From a virus: a DNA stretch of 56,422 nucleotides. The translations under genes were made by a program, and so were the position numbers. Shown here piece after piece: positions 40,159 through 48,825 of the stretch. Position 1 is the first letter of the stretch; each line of letters opens with the position of its first letter. The DNA is taken from IMG/VR virus record IMGVR_UViG_3300021093_003859, positions 1 to 56,422 of that record; one strand, given 5' to 3'. The notes beneath the pieces were generated by a model. It was not told the DNA's origin. It ran no database searches and worked only from the letters and a program-made list of their open reading frames with translations.

Positions 40159-40448
40159 TAAATACTCCCATGAATTCTTATGCTGTTGCCTCTGATATCA
40201 TCAACATGTTTGGGTTTGTTTGGACCGCCGCCTGCGGCTGTGGTCACTGCTTCAATGCTGGCATATTCTTCTTTGGGAGTATTGGAGTATTCTGTCTCTT
40301 CTCTATTGTCGTTTAGATCTACGATCTGGCGGAATCTACGCATGTCATCATCATAGAACTGTTCAGCAGGCACGGGTTCATCAGCTCGAACTTGATCTTT
40401 GCCGTCGATGATATCTAAGATACCTCGTATAAGTTCTGATATCCTCAT
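40158..40448 (-). CDS. small virion-module protein with MRIS start
   Basis: A 96-residue hydrophilic protein starting MRISELIRGILDIIDGKDQ, which resembles the MRF-type starts at 21449 and 21733. It contains an acidic middle (FYDDDMRRFRQIVDLND) and an unstructured C-terminus. It overlaps its neighbours by 1-4 nt. A head- or core-associated role is inferred from context. Confidence 0.6.
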   Translation of the reverse strand: MRISELIRGILDIIDGKDQVRADEPVPAEQFYDDDMRRFRQIVDLNDNREETEYSNTPKEEYASIEAVTTAAGGGPNKPKHVDDIRGNSIRIHGSI

Positions 40449-40759
40449 TGTATGCCGCCTAGTTGTTTGATACGTGCTAATTCATCAACTTCTGCGGTTT
40501 CAGCATACTTGTTGGCTTTCATATAATCACGTGCAGTATCTAGATAGTCCATGGCTTTGACGATCTTGGCCTGTACCCATTCTGGCAAGTTTTCGTCCGC
40601 ATGGATGATACTGTATAATTCTTTAGCAGCATCGTTGATAGTTCTTAAATCGTCTTTGGCCATATCACCTTCACGATCGTATTCGCCTTTGTTGTACTCT
40701 GCATCAGGATCTACTGGACCGTGATCTTCGTTGGTTTCGCTGTTTACAATATTTGACAT
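40445..40759 (-). CDS. small acidic helical phage protein
   Basis: A 104-residue acidic protein; the C-terminal helical block DAAKELYSIIHADENLPEWVQAKIVKAMDYLDTARDYM is well known from small conserved proteins of marine T4-like phages. CGAGGATAATACC and a GATAAATA box 20 nt upstream suggest late expression. Function unknown. Confidence 0.65.
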   Translation of the reverse strand: MSNIVNSETNEDHGPVDPDAEYNKGEYDREGDMAKDDLRTINDAAKELYSIIHADENLPEWVQAKIVKAMDYLDTARDYMKANKYAETAEVDELARIKQLGGIQ

Positions 40760-40778
40760 GGTATTATCCTCGGTCTAA

Positions 40779-40796
40779 TATTTATCGGGTTAAATA
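40779..40796. promoter_or_regulatory. divergent T4-late-type promoter pair
   Basis: Minus-strand GATAAATA at 40779-40786 serves the gene ending at 40759. Plus-strand TTAAATA at 40790-40796 ends 7 nt before the ALA synthase ATG at 40804 and has no ribosome site after it. Confidence 0.5.
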
Positions 40797-40803
40797 ACTT
40801 TGT

Positions 40804-42012
40804 ATGATAAACAAAGAGCCCTTCAAACACCTAATACGTGACTTAAAAGATTCAGGAAAATACAGAGTTTTCAACGACATTTTGCGTGAAAACGGTAAAT
40901 TCCCCAGCGCCATATGGTATGGCCCTTATGCTATCAAGAATATCGTAAACTGGTGCTCTAACGATTATCTGGGTATGGGGCAGCACAAGGTAGTTATAGA
41001 TGCTATGAAAACTGCTTTAGAAATGACTGGCGCAGGTTCTGGGGGTACTAGGAACATAGGCGGTACCAGCCATTATCATGTGGCCTTAGAGCACGAACTG
41101 GCCCAACTGCATAATAAAACCGGAGCATTGCTGTTTAGTTCGGCGTATGTGGCCAATGAATGGTCCATGATAGCCCTGAGCAAGATAGTGCCAAATATTC
41201 AGTTTATATCTGACAGTAACAATCACAATAGCCTTATCGTTGGCATACAACATAGTCGGGCACCTAAACAGATATTCCATCATAATGATATGCAGGATTT
41301 AGAAGATAAACTAGCAGCATCTAGGCTAGCGGGATTTAATCCCTGTGTGGTTTTTGAATCGATATATTCCATGGATGGAGATGTTTCACCTATTAGAGAA
41401 ATCTGCGATCTAGCAGACAAATATCAGGCCATAACTTACATAGATGAAGTTCACGCTGTGGGCATGTATGGCGACCACGGAGCCGGCAAAGTAGAAGAAC
41501 TAGGTTTAGAAGATCGCATTGATTTTGTCAACGGTACATTGGGCAAAGCATTCGGTGTCCAAGGTGGATATATCGCTGCTGACAAAGACATAATCGATAC
41601 CATAAGATCAGTTGCCGCTGGGTTTATATTCACTACCAGTATAAGTCCTGTACTCTGTGCAGGAGCATTGGCCAGTGTGCGTTTCCTCAAAGAACACGAT
41701 GAGGTGAGAAAAAAGCATCAAGAACGAGCGAGAAAATTAAAGACTCGCTTATCGGAAAATGGAATCCATGTTATGGAATGTTCTACCACACATATCGTTC
41801 CTGTTTTAGTGGGTGAAGCAAAGAAGTGTAAACAGATCAGCGATGATCTATTAAATCAATATAATATATATGTACAGCCGATTAATTATCCTACTGTTGA
41901 CGTTGGGACTGAACGGTTGCGCTTTAGTCCTACTCCATTCCATGACGAGGCAATGATAGAGGACTTGATCACTGCGCTCAAAGACGTGTTCAGTAAAAAC
42001 GATTTAACTTAA
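40804..42012 (+). CDS. hemA: 5-aminolevulinate synthase
   Basis: A 402-residue PLP enzyme of the ALA synthase type, the size of the alphaproteobacterial enzyme. CSNDYLGMG and [17 protein letters not shown] bind substrate and [14 protein letters not shown] holds the PLP Asp, and [15 protein letters not shown] has the Schiff-base Lys at 248, the same number as in Rhodobacter [14 protein letters not shown] and FTTSISP favour ALAS over the related KBL and AONS enzymes. It would make ALA from glycine and succinyl-CoA, feeding haem synthesis. The 3' end overlaps the convergent hldD gene by 23 nt. Confidence 0.9.
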   Translation: MINKEPFKHLIRDLKDSGKYRVFNDILRENGKFPSAIWYGPYAIKNIVNWCSNDYLGMGQHKVVIDAMKTALEMTGAGSGGTRNIGGTSHYHVALEHELAQLHNKTGALLFSSAYVANEWSMIALSKIVPNIQFISDSNNHNSLIVGIQHSRAPKQIFHHNDMQDLEDKLAASRLAGFNPCVVFESIYSMDGDVSPIREICDLADKYQAITYIDEVHAVGMYGDHGAGKVEELGLEDRIDFVNGTLGKAFGVQGGYIAADKDIIDTIRSVAAGFIFTTSISPVLCAGALASVRFLKEHDEVRKKHQERARKLKTRLSENGIHVMECSTTHIVPVLVGEAKKCKQISDDLLNQYNIYVQPINYPTVDVGTERLRFSPTPFHDEAMIEDLITALKDVFSKNDLT

Positions 42013-42865
42013 GATATTCCCAATAAAGATCTATACCCTGCCAAGGTTCTAGAAATGTATCTACATCTACGCCTGCTGACTGTAATTTAGAAATGTCTGC
42101 CCTAGTATCTGTTTGATATTGCAGTTTTAGATCATCGGGCATAGGTATAAATTGTTTGTTACCTTGTCCTTTACATTTTAAAACTATGTTTGCCACCTTA
42201 TCAAAGTCAACGCTTTCTCCTGTGCCTAGATCGTATGTTCCGGGTTGGTAATTTTGTATGAAATGGTAAATTGTTTTACAAACATCTTCTACCCAAACAA
42301 AGTCTCTACGATACTGGTCGCTTCTTTCGAATATTCGTAATGTGTTAGACTGCTCTATTTGATCAAACCAATGCATGATAGTCGATGCCATACGACCTTT
42401 ATGATATTCATTAGGTCCGTAAACATTGAACAATCTTAATGTTACTGCAGAAATTTCATTTTCGCTTACGGATTTACTAAAAGCATATTGATTAAGCGGT
42501 CCTTGGCCGTTGCCGTAAACTGCTGCTGAACTGGCGAAGATGAATGGAATATTATTTGTAGCACAGAATTCATTCCATATGCGTGTGCTCTGTACATTAG
42601 TCTTGTAAATTTTTAACCAATCGGTTTCTAATGTGTTAGAATTGGCTCCAAGATGTATTACACAATCTATATCCTTGGGATTGAGATTTACTTTTTCGTA
42701 AACACTATGAGGATAGATACTGCGAAACTTTTTATTAATTAAATTCCTAAATTGCAGTGGTTCTGATAGATCATCAAATAGAATTATATCAGTAATCTTT
42801 AGTTTATTCAGATATCCCAACATCACGGATCCTATGAACCCGCCGGCTCCAGTTAATATTATCAT
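41990..42865 (-). CDS. hldD: ADP-heptose 6-epimerase-like (HldD)
   Basis: A 291-residue extended [12 protein letters not shown] binds NAD(P); SSAAVYG and YAFSK give the catalytic Ser/Tyr/Lys; and [12 protein letters not shown] is the HldD-type motif (GPREGHKGSMAS in bacteria). It converts ADP-D-glycero-beta-D-manno-heptose to the L,D form. AT-rich relative to the flanking genes. It ends the heptose gene run and overlaps the kinase gene stop by 4 nt. Confidence 0.85.
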   Translation of the reverse strand: MIILTGAGGFIGSVMLGYLNKLKITDIILFDDLSEPLQFRNLINKKFRSIYPHSVYEKVNLNPKDIDCVIHLGANSNTLETDWLKIYKTNVQSTRIWNEFCATNNIPFIFASSAAVYGNGQGPLNQYAFSKSVSENEISAVTLRLFNVYGPNEYHKGRMASTIMHWFDQIEQSNTLRIFERSDQYRRDFVWVEDVCKTIYHFIQNYQPGTYDLGTGESVDFDKVANIVLKCKGQGNKQFIPMPDDLKLQYQTDTRADISKLQSAGVDVDTFLEPWQGIDLYWEYLKLNRFY

Positions 42866-43641
42866 TTAATTTCCTCTAGTCTAGGAGCATATACTCCAAA
42901 ATGTTGTACAGTGATTCCCGCAGCACAATTAGCAAAATCTATGGCCATCGAGTGATCATGTGATCGAAGAAACTCGAAGGCAAATGCAGATAAAAACGTG
43001 TCTCCTGCACCCGTGACATCTACCACTTCGACCTGGGGACAACTGTAGACGGTTTCGTGTTTGGGGTCTCGGCCTGTTTTATACATAGCGCCCCTGCTGC
43101 CTAAGGTGACTATGAGTCGATCGTTTATGCTCCAACGATTGTTGTATTCTAGTTCGTTGATCTTGACGTATATGCCGTGGAAACAGGCCAGGTCTGGTTT
43201 CTTGGTATCCATAAAAATAGGACCTTGGAAACTTTTCCTGATCTTCTCTACTAGGTCATAGGTCACTGTGCCTTTGTTATAATCGCTGATGACCACGGCA
43301 TCATAGACGTCTGGCATGTCTGTGACGAACTCTATAGGAGTTGATGCTACATCGTGATCTATCCTAACTATCTGTTGACGGCTGCGTAGATCCACTATCC
43401 TAGTTTTCGTAGAAGTTTCGCTGTGTAGATAGTTTATTTCGCAGCCTAATGCTTCTAAATTACGTAGAACATTGCCGGCCATGCCTGGCTTGCGCTCTTC
43501 GTGACTAAACTTGAAAACAGGCACAGGTGCTTCAGGACTGATCCGATCAACGGTACCATATTGGTAAACGTCCTCGCAGTCATCCCCGATTAATAATATC
43601 TTGTATTTTGTTTGTGGTTGAGTATCGTTCGAGTCTGTCAT
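42862..43641 (-). CDS. hldE1: heptose-7-phosphate kinase (HldE N-domain-like)
   Basis: A 259-residue PfkB-family kinase. DRISPEAPVPVF, the hallmark of HldE domain I, lies near residue 32; KPGMAGNV contains the substrate-binding loop; VVDVTGAGDTFLSAFAF is the C-terminal anion hole with the catalytic Asp. It is about 50 residues shorter than the bacterial domain (about 310). In bacteria HldE usually fuses kinase and adenylyltransferase; here they are separate, overlapping genes. It phosphorylates D-glycero-D-manno-heptose 7-phosphate. Confidence 0.85.
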   Translation of the reverse strand: MTDSNDTQPQTKYKILLIGDDCEDVYQYGTVDRISPEAPVPVFKFSHEERKPGMAGNVLRNLEALGCEINYLHSETSTKTRIVDLRSRQQIVRIDHDVASTPIEFVTDMPDVYDAVVISDYNKGTVTYDLVEKIRKSFQGPIFMDTKKPDLACFHGIYVKINELEYNNRWSINDRLIVTLGSRGAMYKTGRDPKHETVYSCPQVEVVDVTGAGDTFLSAFAFEFLRSHDHSMAIDFANCAAGITVQHFGVYAPRLEEIK

Positions 43642-43984
43642 AGAATCTTATTTCTTTGCAGTGTTCTGCACCAATGATCGTCTTGCCTCTGTAATCGCTG
43701 CCTTTGACCATTATGTCAGGAGCATAGTTTTTTATCAGCGTTTCTAGTTCTCGATCTGAATCAAATATTTCTACTCGATCTACATATTTGAGAGCAAATA
43801 AAAAACTACAACGTTCGTATTCATTGTGGACAGGACGAGTTGGTCCTTTTAACTCTTGTATTCTGCGATCTGTATCTGTTAACACTAAGACATAGCTCTG
43901 AGGGAAAGATCTAGCATATTCTAACAGTCGAATATGGCCTAGATGTAATATATCAAAACTTCCATTGACTATGACTTTGGTCAT
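43580..43984 (-). CDS. hldE2: heptose 1-phosphate adenylyltransferase (HldE C-domain-like)
   Basis: A 134-residue cytidylyltransferase-fold enzyme with NGSFDILHLGHIRLLEYAR (HxGH) at the N-terminus and the KGSDYRGKTIIGAEHC block near 95. It corresponds to the C-terminal half of bacterial HldE (RfaE2) and makes ADP-heptose from heptose 1-phosphate. The 3' end overlaps the kinase gene by 62 nt in another frame. Confidence 0.85.
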   Translation of the reverse strand: MTKVIVNGSFDILHLGHIRLLEYARSFPQSYVLVLTDTDRRIQELKGPTRPVHNEYERCSFLFALKYVDRVEIFDSDRELETLIKNYAPDIMVKGSDYRGKTIIGAEHCKEIRFYDRLERYSTTNKIQDIINRG

Positions 43985-44598
43985 GATAAACTTTCTACAA
44001 ACTGTGCGAGATCGTCGAATATCTGTGTCTGTCTTTTTAAATCTCTATGTGCATATCTGTTCAATTCTTTTTCGGTTTCTGATCCATATCCGGTTCTGAC
44101 CAAGATAGGTTGTGCGCCGACGTTAACGGCTGCTTTTAGATCTTTGATCTTATCGCCTACATAATATCCTTCTTTGAACTTGATATCTTTGATTTCTCGT
44201 TCGCAGCGTTTGAACATTCCTGTATTGGGTTTGGCAAATGGGTCTTCTTTGCGGCTGCTGGCAGAATAATAGATAGCATCTATGCTAAAACAGCCGGCCT
44301 CTCCTAGCAGTTTTAACATGTGTTCGTGGAGAGCATCAACCTGTTCTGGTGTGTAAATACCTTTTTCGATACCTCCTTGATCGGTGATGATAGCGATTTT
44401 ATAGCCTTTGCGTCTTAGAGTAGCGATAGCATCTAAACTTCCGGGAATAGGATCAAAATCTTCGATTTTATAGCAGTATGTTCCCAAGTCGCGATTAATG
44501 ACACCATCTCGGTCTAGCCCTATCACGCACTTTGTTCGGAACTCGCCGCCGGTCCAAATTATCTTAGGCTGATTGTTGTTCGGTGGGCTTGGCTGCAC
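43981..44598 (-). CDS. gmhB: D,D-heptose 1,7-bisphosphate phosphatase (GmhB)
   Basis: A 205-residue HAD phosphatase. GLDRDGVINRD is motif I, ITDQGGIEKG motif II, and YSASSRKEDPFAKPNTGM and YYVGDKIKDLKAA the later motifs, although the usual GmhB zinc-binding Cys loop (C-H-H) is replaced by a YSASSRKED segment. It follows the same pathway as the neighbouring genes. GmhA (sedoheptulose 7-phosphate isomerase) is absent from the window. Confidence 0.85.
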   Translation of the reverse strand: MQPSPPNNNQPKIIWTGGEFRTKCVIGLDRDGVINRDLGTYCYKIEDFDPIPGSLDAIATLRRKGYKIAIITDQGGIEKGIYTPEQVDALHEHMLKLLGEAGCFSIDAIYYSASSRKEDPFAKPNTGMFKRCEREIKDIKFKEGYYVGDKIKDLKAAVNVGAQPILVRTGYGSETEKELNRYAHRDLKRQTQIFDDLAQFVESLS

Positions 44599-44962
44599 TT
44601 TGGCTGTCTCCGGGGATGATCCTATAATTGTCTTCTACTGAATCAGGAGTACTGACTTCGAATAACATGCTGTTATCTTCCAGCGCGATAAGTTGATGGG
44701 GCATTAAGGGCGGGTTGCGCCATACATCACCTTCTTTGAGTATCTTCTCTGCATAGGTAGCAGTCGATGTATCGCAATAGATCAATTTGAAACTGCCAGC
44801 GTTGATAAACCAAGTTTCATCTTTTTCTTTGTGAAAATGCATGCTAAACTTGGCTCCCTTCTTTTCAAAAACTAGGATCTTCCCGGCATATTTGTCGTTG
44901 GTGGCCCAGATTATCTCATAACCCCACCCTTTATCTATTTTTCCTTGTAATCTCTGTGTCAT
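44564..44962 (-). CDS. cupin (phosphomannose-isomerase type II-like)
   Basis: A 132-residue single-domain cupin. [19 protein letters not shown] starts it, the metal site is [15 protein letters not shown], followed by [17 protein letters not shown]. The pattern resembles the C-terminal cupin of mannose-6-phosphate isomerase/GDP-mannose pyrophosphorylase. It begins the heptose-gene run, so a sugar-nucleotide role is probable. The 3' end overlaps gmhB by 35 nt. Confidence 0.75.
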   Translation of the reverse strand: MTQRLQGKIDKGWGYEIIWATNDKYAGKILVFEKKGAKFSMHFHKEKDETWFINAGSFKLIYCDTSTATYAEKILKEGDVWRNPPLMPHQLIALEDNSMLFEVSTPDSVEDNYRIIPGDSQSAAKPTEQQSA

Positions 44963-45549
44963 GGTCGTTTCTCGATAATCTTATCGATAAGTCCGTAGTC
45001 CAATGCTTCCTGCGCTGTCATGAACTTATCTCTCTCCATGTCTGCGGTCAATTGTTCGAAACTCTTACCTTTGCTGTTATGCTTGACATAGATATCGGTG
45101 AGGGTCTTTTTCATTTTTAGTATTTCTTCGACCTGTATGGCCATATCCGTGGCCTGGCCTCGGGCACCTCCGCTGGGCTGATGTATCATATGGCGAGCAT
45201 TAGGCAGCATAGAACGCTTACCTGCGGTACCTGCGGTCGATAACAAACTGCCCATGCTGCAGGCCTGTCCCATCACGTAAGTGGCTATGTCACATTTAAC
45301 AAATTGCATGACATCGTAGATGCTCATTCCTGCGGTAACTACGCCGCCCGGACTGTTGATAAAAAGATTGATGTCTTTATCTGGATTTTCACTTTCTAAA
45401 AACAATATCTGCGCCACGATGAGATTGGCCATATAATCTTCGATGGGACCATTTAACATAATGATCCGCTCTTTGAGCAATCTGCTATAGATATCAAAAG
45501 CACGTTCACCTTTCGATGTGCTTTCTACTACGACTGGAACTAGGTTCAT
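44959..45549 (-). CDS. clpP: ClpP-type ATP-dependent protease
   Basis: A 196-residue ClpP with catalytic Ser98 ([10 protein letters not shown]), His123 ([10 protein letters not shown]) and Asp174 (MERDKFM), and the NSPGGVV oxyanion region. Length and alignment fit active bacterial ClpP. No Clp ATPase is visible here, so it would pair with host ClpX/ClpA, or replace host subunits. It might process virion proteins or degrade tmRNA-tagged substrates. AAAGGAATCAT precedes the ATG. Confidence 0.93.
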   Translation of the reverse strand: MNLVPVVVESTSKGERAFDIYSRLLKERIIMLNGPIEDYMANLIVAQILFLESENPDKDINLFINSPGGVVTAGMSIYDVMQFVKCDIATYVMGQACSMGSLLSTAGTAGKRSMLPNARHMIHQPSGGARGQATDMAIQVEEILKMKKTLTDIYVKHNSKGKSFEQLTADMERDKFMTAQEALDYGLIDKIIEKRP

Positions 45550-45578
45550 ATGATTCCTTTTACTTTATTTTATGTCAA

Positions 45579-45600
45579 TTTGCTTGACTGTACAAGCAAA
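45579..45600. promoter_or_regulatory. palindrome between divergent clpP and HNH genes
   Basis: Perfect inverted repeat TTTGCTTG-ACTGTA-CAAGCAAA. On the minus strand a weak promoter (TTGTAC, 17 nt, TAAAAT) for clpP overlaps it, so it may be an operator. Confidence 0.45.
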
Positions 45601-45639
45601 CTGAGTGTAACATAGATCGTATTAAATACACAAGACATC

Positions 45640-46149
45640 ATGACAACTTTAGTTCTCAATGCGGATGCCCAACCCACTAGCCTGCTGCCGTTGTCCACGG
45701 TAGATTGGCAGGAAGCCATCCGCTATCTGGTTTTAGATAAAGTCACAGTTATGGCCTGGTACGAAGACTGGGTCGTTCATAGTGCCTCTTGGAGCACTAG
45801 GGTTCCTGCTGTGATCATGCTCAAGGAATACCAGAAGCCCAAAAATTATGCCCGATTAAGCAAACGAAATGTGTTTCTGCGAGACTTATATAAATGCCAA
45901 TACTGCGGCGTAAACTGCAATGGCGCAGATGCTACTCTGGATCATGTCCTGCCTTTAAGTCGGGGTGGTAAAAATTCTTGGCTCAATCTCACCACTGCCT
46001 GCAAACCCTGCAACTATCGCAAGGCCAATCAAGTCAAGATGAAGCCTAAAACTGCACCCCACAAACCCGATTTTTGGGAATTGGCAGAGAAGCGGCGCCA
46101 GTTAGGTTTTCAATATGCCCATCCTAGTTGGGGTGACTTCTTAGGTTGA
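45640..46149 (+). CDS. HNH endonuclease with zinc-binding Cys
   Basis: A 169-residue HNH protein of the bacterial/cyanophage type. CQYCGVNC gives the first Cys pair, LDHVLPLSRGGKNSWLNLTTACKPCNYRKAN the HNH core and the second Cys pair. The N-terminal NADAQPTSLLPLSTVDWQEAI is the family's conserved start. It may be a nicking or restriction-type enzyme. TTAAATAC lies 11 nt upstream and no clear ribosome site is present. Confidence 0.85.
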   Translation: MTTLVLNADAQPTSLLPLSTVDWQEAIRYLVLDKVTVMAWYEDWVVHSASWSTRVPAVIMLKEYQKPKNYARLSKRNVFLRDLYKCQYCGVNCNGADATLDHVLPLSRGGKNSWLNLTTACKPCNYRKANQVKMKPKTAPHKPDFWELAEKRRQLGFQYAHPSWGDFLG

Positions 46150-46174
46150 CTACTACTCACGAGTGTGTTAAAAT
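46146..46174 (+). promoter_or_regulatory. host sigma70-type early promoter
   Basis: TTGACT, 17 nt, TAAAAT, 25 nt before the ATG at 46200, followed by an AAGGAG ribosome site. Confidence 0.65.
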
Positions 46175-46199
46175 TATCATATCTTACAAGGAGTAATAA

Positions 46200-46754
46200 A
46201 TGAGTACCATTATCAACGATATGAAAAATTTTGATTGGCAAAAGGTTGTGGATTACGGTAATAATCTAGATGAATTGAATGACGCACAATTAAGATTCGT
46301 CAAAGGTCGAGCAGTCGAATTGGCTATTGAAAAATTCGCCGACGGTGATTTGAAATATGTAGGTGAGCGTCATAAAGATTATGTATGGCCGAAACATAAC
46401 GTAGATGTTGAAGCGAAAAGTCAATTTAGTAGCGAAATGTTTGATAGAAAAGGTGACCTCAAACAAGAGTTTGATATTAAGATTAACAACTCAAACGGGA
46501 CTAACAAGAAAACAGTATTAGATCCTGCGGATGTAGCAGACTACGTTCTAGTGATAAGAAAAGACGGTGCATTTGTCTTGGACAGACAGACAGTAATTTC
46601 TAACAGCAAAGGAGACGGCGACGGATTCGTGTGTACGGTAACTAAGAATCAAATAACGCCTCTCACAGGAAAAATTACAGCGAATCCAATCCCCGCCAGT
46701 AACATTAAAGCAGGTATAGACAGAGTCCTAAGAGAAAGTCTAGACAGTTTGTAA
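46200..46754 (+). CDS. candidate PD-(D/E)XK restriction endonuclease
   Basis: A 184-residue protein of no recognised family. VWPKHNVDVEAKSQF around residues 62-75 shows the D-x-E-x-K arrangement (Asp69, Glu71, Lys73) seen in type II restriction enzymes, followed by DFDIKI-like strands and a DYVLVIRKDGAFVLDR segment. It is followed after 38 nt by a DNA methyltransferase on the same strand, the normal layout of a restriction-modification pair. The nuclease reading is an inference from this context and the short motif. Confidence 0.5.
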   Translation: MSTIINDMKNFDWQKVVDYGNNLDELNDAQLRFVKGRAVELAIEKFADGDLKYVGERHKDYVWPKHNVDVEAKSQFSSEMFDRKGDLKQEFDIKINNSNGTNKKTVLDPADVADYVLVIRKDGAFVLDRQTVISNSKGDGDGFVCTVTKNQITPLTGKITANPIPASNIKAGIDRVLRESLDSL

Positions 46755-46792
46755 TCCGTTAAATAAACAACAAAGGCAAATTAAAGGCACAT

Positions 46793-47656
46793 ATGAAATA
46801 TCAAGTATACAATCAATCCTGCATCGAGGGCATGCGTGAGCATGTCAAGGACGATTTCGTGGACCTAATCTTCACAGATCCTCCTTATGGTATCGACGGT
46901 GACGGACTTGACATCCATTATCACAGAGATGAAAGCAACGTAGTTCCCGGATACGTCGATGTTCCATTAGATCAATATCAACAGTTTAGCCAAGATTGGA
47001 TCCGCGAGTGTGAACGGGTTCTTCGACCGGGCGGATCTATCTATATCGTTTCTGGGTATACCAATCTGCATCACATCTTGAACGCCCTGCACAGCACCGG
47101 GCTGGAAGAAGTGAATCATCTTATAGCCAAATATACCTTTGGAGTCAATGCAACTAAGAAATGGATCTCTAGCCATTATCATATCCTATTTTGGCAAAAG
47201 CCTGACAAAGGCTCGCAGAAACGCACCTTCAATCACTTGTACAAATGGTCGGATAACAAAGACAGTTATAACGATCGACTGAGCGTACAGGATATGCCTC
47301 GTGACTATAAACCAGGACAGATCAAAAACAAGAATCAACTCAGCGAAGACTTTATCGAAAAGTTTATTCTGTACAGTTCCAATCGAGGTGATACTGTGCT
47401 GGACTGTTTCGGTGGTGGTTTCACCACAGCCCGAACTGCGCTACGATTTGGTAGAAAGTTTGTGGGATTTGAACTGAATCAAAATGCCTATGATGCTTTC
47501 GTACCGGGTTTGGCTGATGTAGAAGAATTGCCCGATCCGGAAAAGGTCGTGGTAGATCCAGACGAACTGGTCAAAAGACAGCGTATGCGTGAAGGCTGGC
47601 GAAGAGATCGAGCCAAAAAGAAAGCCCAAATTACTGCCATCGATATTGAAGATTGA
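46793..47656 (+). CDS. DNA methyltransferase (beta class, CcrM-like)
   Basis: A 287-residue N6-adenine/N4-cytosine methyltransferase. The catalytic DPPYG is at residues 29-33 near the N-terminus and the SAM-binding VLDCFGGGFTTARTA lies near 205, an order typical of the beta class that includes HinfI and CcrM methylases. A basic C-terminal tail (KRQRMREGWRRDRAKKKAQ) follows. It may protect phage DNA or form a restriction-modification pair with the preceding gene. The recognition site is unknown. Confidence 0.88.
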   Translation: MKYQVYNQSCIEGMREHVKDDFVDLIFTDPPYGIDGDGLDIHYHRDESNVVPGYVDVPLDQYQQFSQDWIRECERVLRPGGSIYIVSGYTNLHHILNALHSTGLEEVNHLIAKYTFGVNATKKWISSHYHILFWQKPDKGSQKRTFNHLYKWSDNKDSYNDRLSVQDMPRDYKPGQIKNKNQLSEDFIEKFILYSSNRGDTVLDCFGGGFTTARTALRFGRKFVGFELNQNAYDAFVPGLADVEELPDPEKVVVDPDELVKRQRMREGWRRDRAKKKAQITAIDIED

Positions 47657-47691
47657 CAAGTACCTTGTCAGATGCTATAATAGCATTATAG
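47653..47691 (+). promoter_or_regulatory. consensus early promoter with two operator palindromes
   Basis: TTGACA, 17 nt, TATAAT. TGACAAG-TAC-CTTGTCA (47654-47670) covers the -35 and CTATAAT-AGC-ATTATAG (47675-47691) covers the -10; both are perfect and have 3-nt spacers. Confidence 0.75.
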
Positions 47692-47711
47692 TAAACTTTT
47701 AAGGAGATACC

Positions 47712-47960
47712 GTGAAAGTAGCAATGATTGGTTTAGGCAAACTAGGTTTGCCCTGTGCAGAAGTAATGGCAGAGCATTACGATGTCTGTGGTTATGATGT
47801 TGCCACAGTAGACCCTACCATGACAGTGGCCATAGTAAAAGAAATTAACAGGCTAGTAGAATTGCCAGATGCAGAATTTAAACACATCATTGATCAATGC
47901 CAACACATTGTGGACTATAATAGACAATTGTTTTTTAATTCTACAGCATTAAAAAAATAA
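47712..47960 (+). CDS. short Rossmann protein resembling the N-terminus of UDP-sugar dehydrogenases
   Basis: An 82-residue protein with a GTG start behind AAGGAG. VAMIGLGKLGLPCAEVMAEHYDVCGYD is the NAD-binding beta-alpha-beta unit of UDP-glucose/GDP-mannose dehydrogenases, but the catalytic and C-terminal domains are missing, and a helical tail with EINRLVELPDAEFKHII replaces them. It may be a degenerate fragment or a stand-alone nucleotide-binding protein. Its strongly regulated-looking promoter argues for use. Confidence 0.6.
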   Translation: MKVAMIGLGKLGLPCAEVMAEHYDVCGYDVATVDPTMTVAIVKEINRLVELPDAEFKHIIDQCQHIVDYNRQLFFNSTALKK

Positions 47961-47994
47961 TTTCTAGAGAATTTTTAGAAAAAATCAACGAAGT

Positions 47995-48816
47995 ATGAAT
48001 AATTTAAAAAAATATTCTAGACTGTTTACATTTGGCTGTAGTTTTACTCAATACCATTGGCCTACCTGGGCTGACATTTTAGGGCAAGAAGCGCAGTCAT
48101 TTCAAAATTGGGGACTCAGTGGCGCTGGCAATGATTTTATTCTTAATAGACTCATAGAGTGCCATCGACGCAACACTATCAATAAAAAAGATTTGGTTAT
48201 TATAATGTGGAGTAGTGTAACTAGAGAGGATCATTTTGTCGATGGTCAGTGGCGACTTTTAGGCAATGTCTATAATAGAGGATGGGCAGATCAAATAACA
48301 CAGCCATATTCCGGTGTATGGTTAAAGAAGAACCGTAGCAATGAAGGCTACCTACTGAAAACTCTAAACTACATAACCGCAACAAAAATTATATTAGACA
48401 GCATAGGCTGTGAATATCATTTTTTAAGCATGGTGGACATTGATTATATAGATTTTAAATTTAAAACTGCCGATTTTAACACTGAAATGTTAGAATTATA
48501 TCGTGGAATTTTAAATTTAATTAAGCCTAGTGTTCATAATATAATCTACAATTATGATTGGCTCAGTCAGCCTGGCGTCAAAATACAGTGGCCGGGTCAC
48601 CAAGAAAAACGCACGGATCCACATCCTACTCCTGCTAGACATAGAGATTATCTGAACAAATCCTTTCCAGATCTTAGGTTAAGTAAGAGCACTGAGAAAT
48701 TTATCAACCATTGGGAACAAAAAGTGTTAAATTTAACCATTAAGGATCATGACAAAATCATCTATCCGATTAAAATTGGTCCATTATATCCACTGCCCAA
48801 TATTCAAACATTTTAA
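47995..48816 (+). CDS. SGNH-hydrolase-like phage protein
   Basis: A 273-residue protein. TFGCSFTQYHWPTWADIL contains the Ser of block I, WGLSGAGNDFI the Gly/Asn blocks, and DPHPTPARHRDY the Asp-His block V of SGNH/GDSL hydrolases. Many aquatic phages carry such proteins; some are thought to modify surface glycans. AT-rich relative to its neighbours. The ribosome site is weak. It lies 34 nt after the Rossmann gene. Confidence 0.7.
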   Translation: MNNLKKYSRLFTFGCSFTQYHWPTWADILGQEAQSFQNWGLSGAGNDFILNRLIECHRRNTINKKDLVIIMWSSVTREDHFVDGQWRLLGNVYNRGWADQITQPYSGVWLKKNRSNEGYLLKTLNYITATKIILDSIGCEYHFLSMVDIDYIDFKFKTADFNTEMLELYRGILNLIKPSVHNIIYNYDWLSQPGVKIQWPGHQEKRTDPHPTPARHRDYLNKSFPDLRLSKSTEKFINHWEQKVLNLTIKDHDKIIYPIKIGPLYPLPNIQTF

Positions 48817-48825
48817 GGAGACGAA

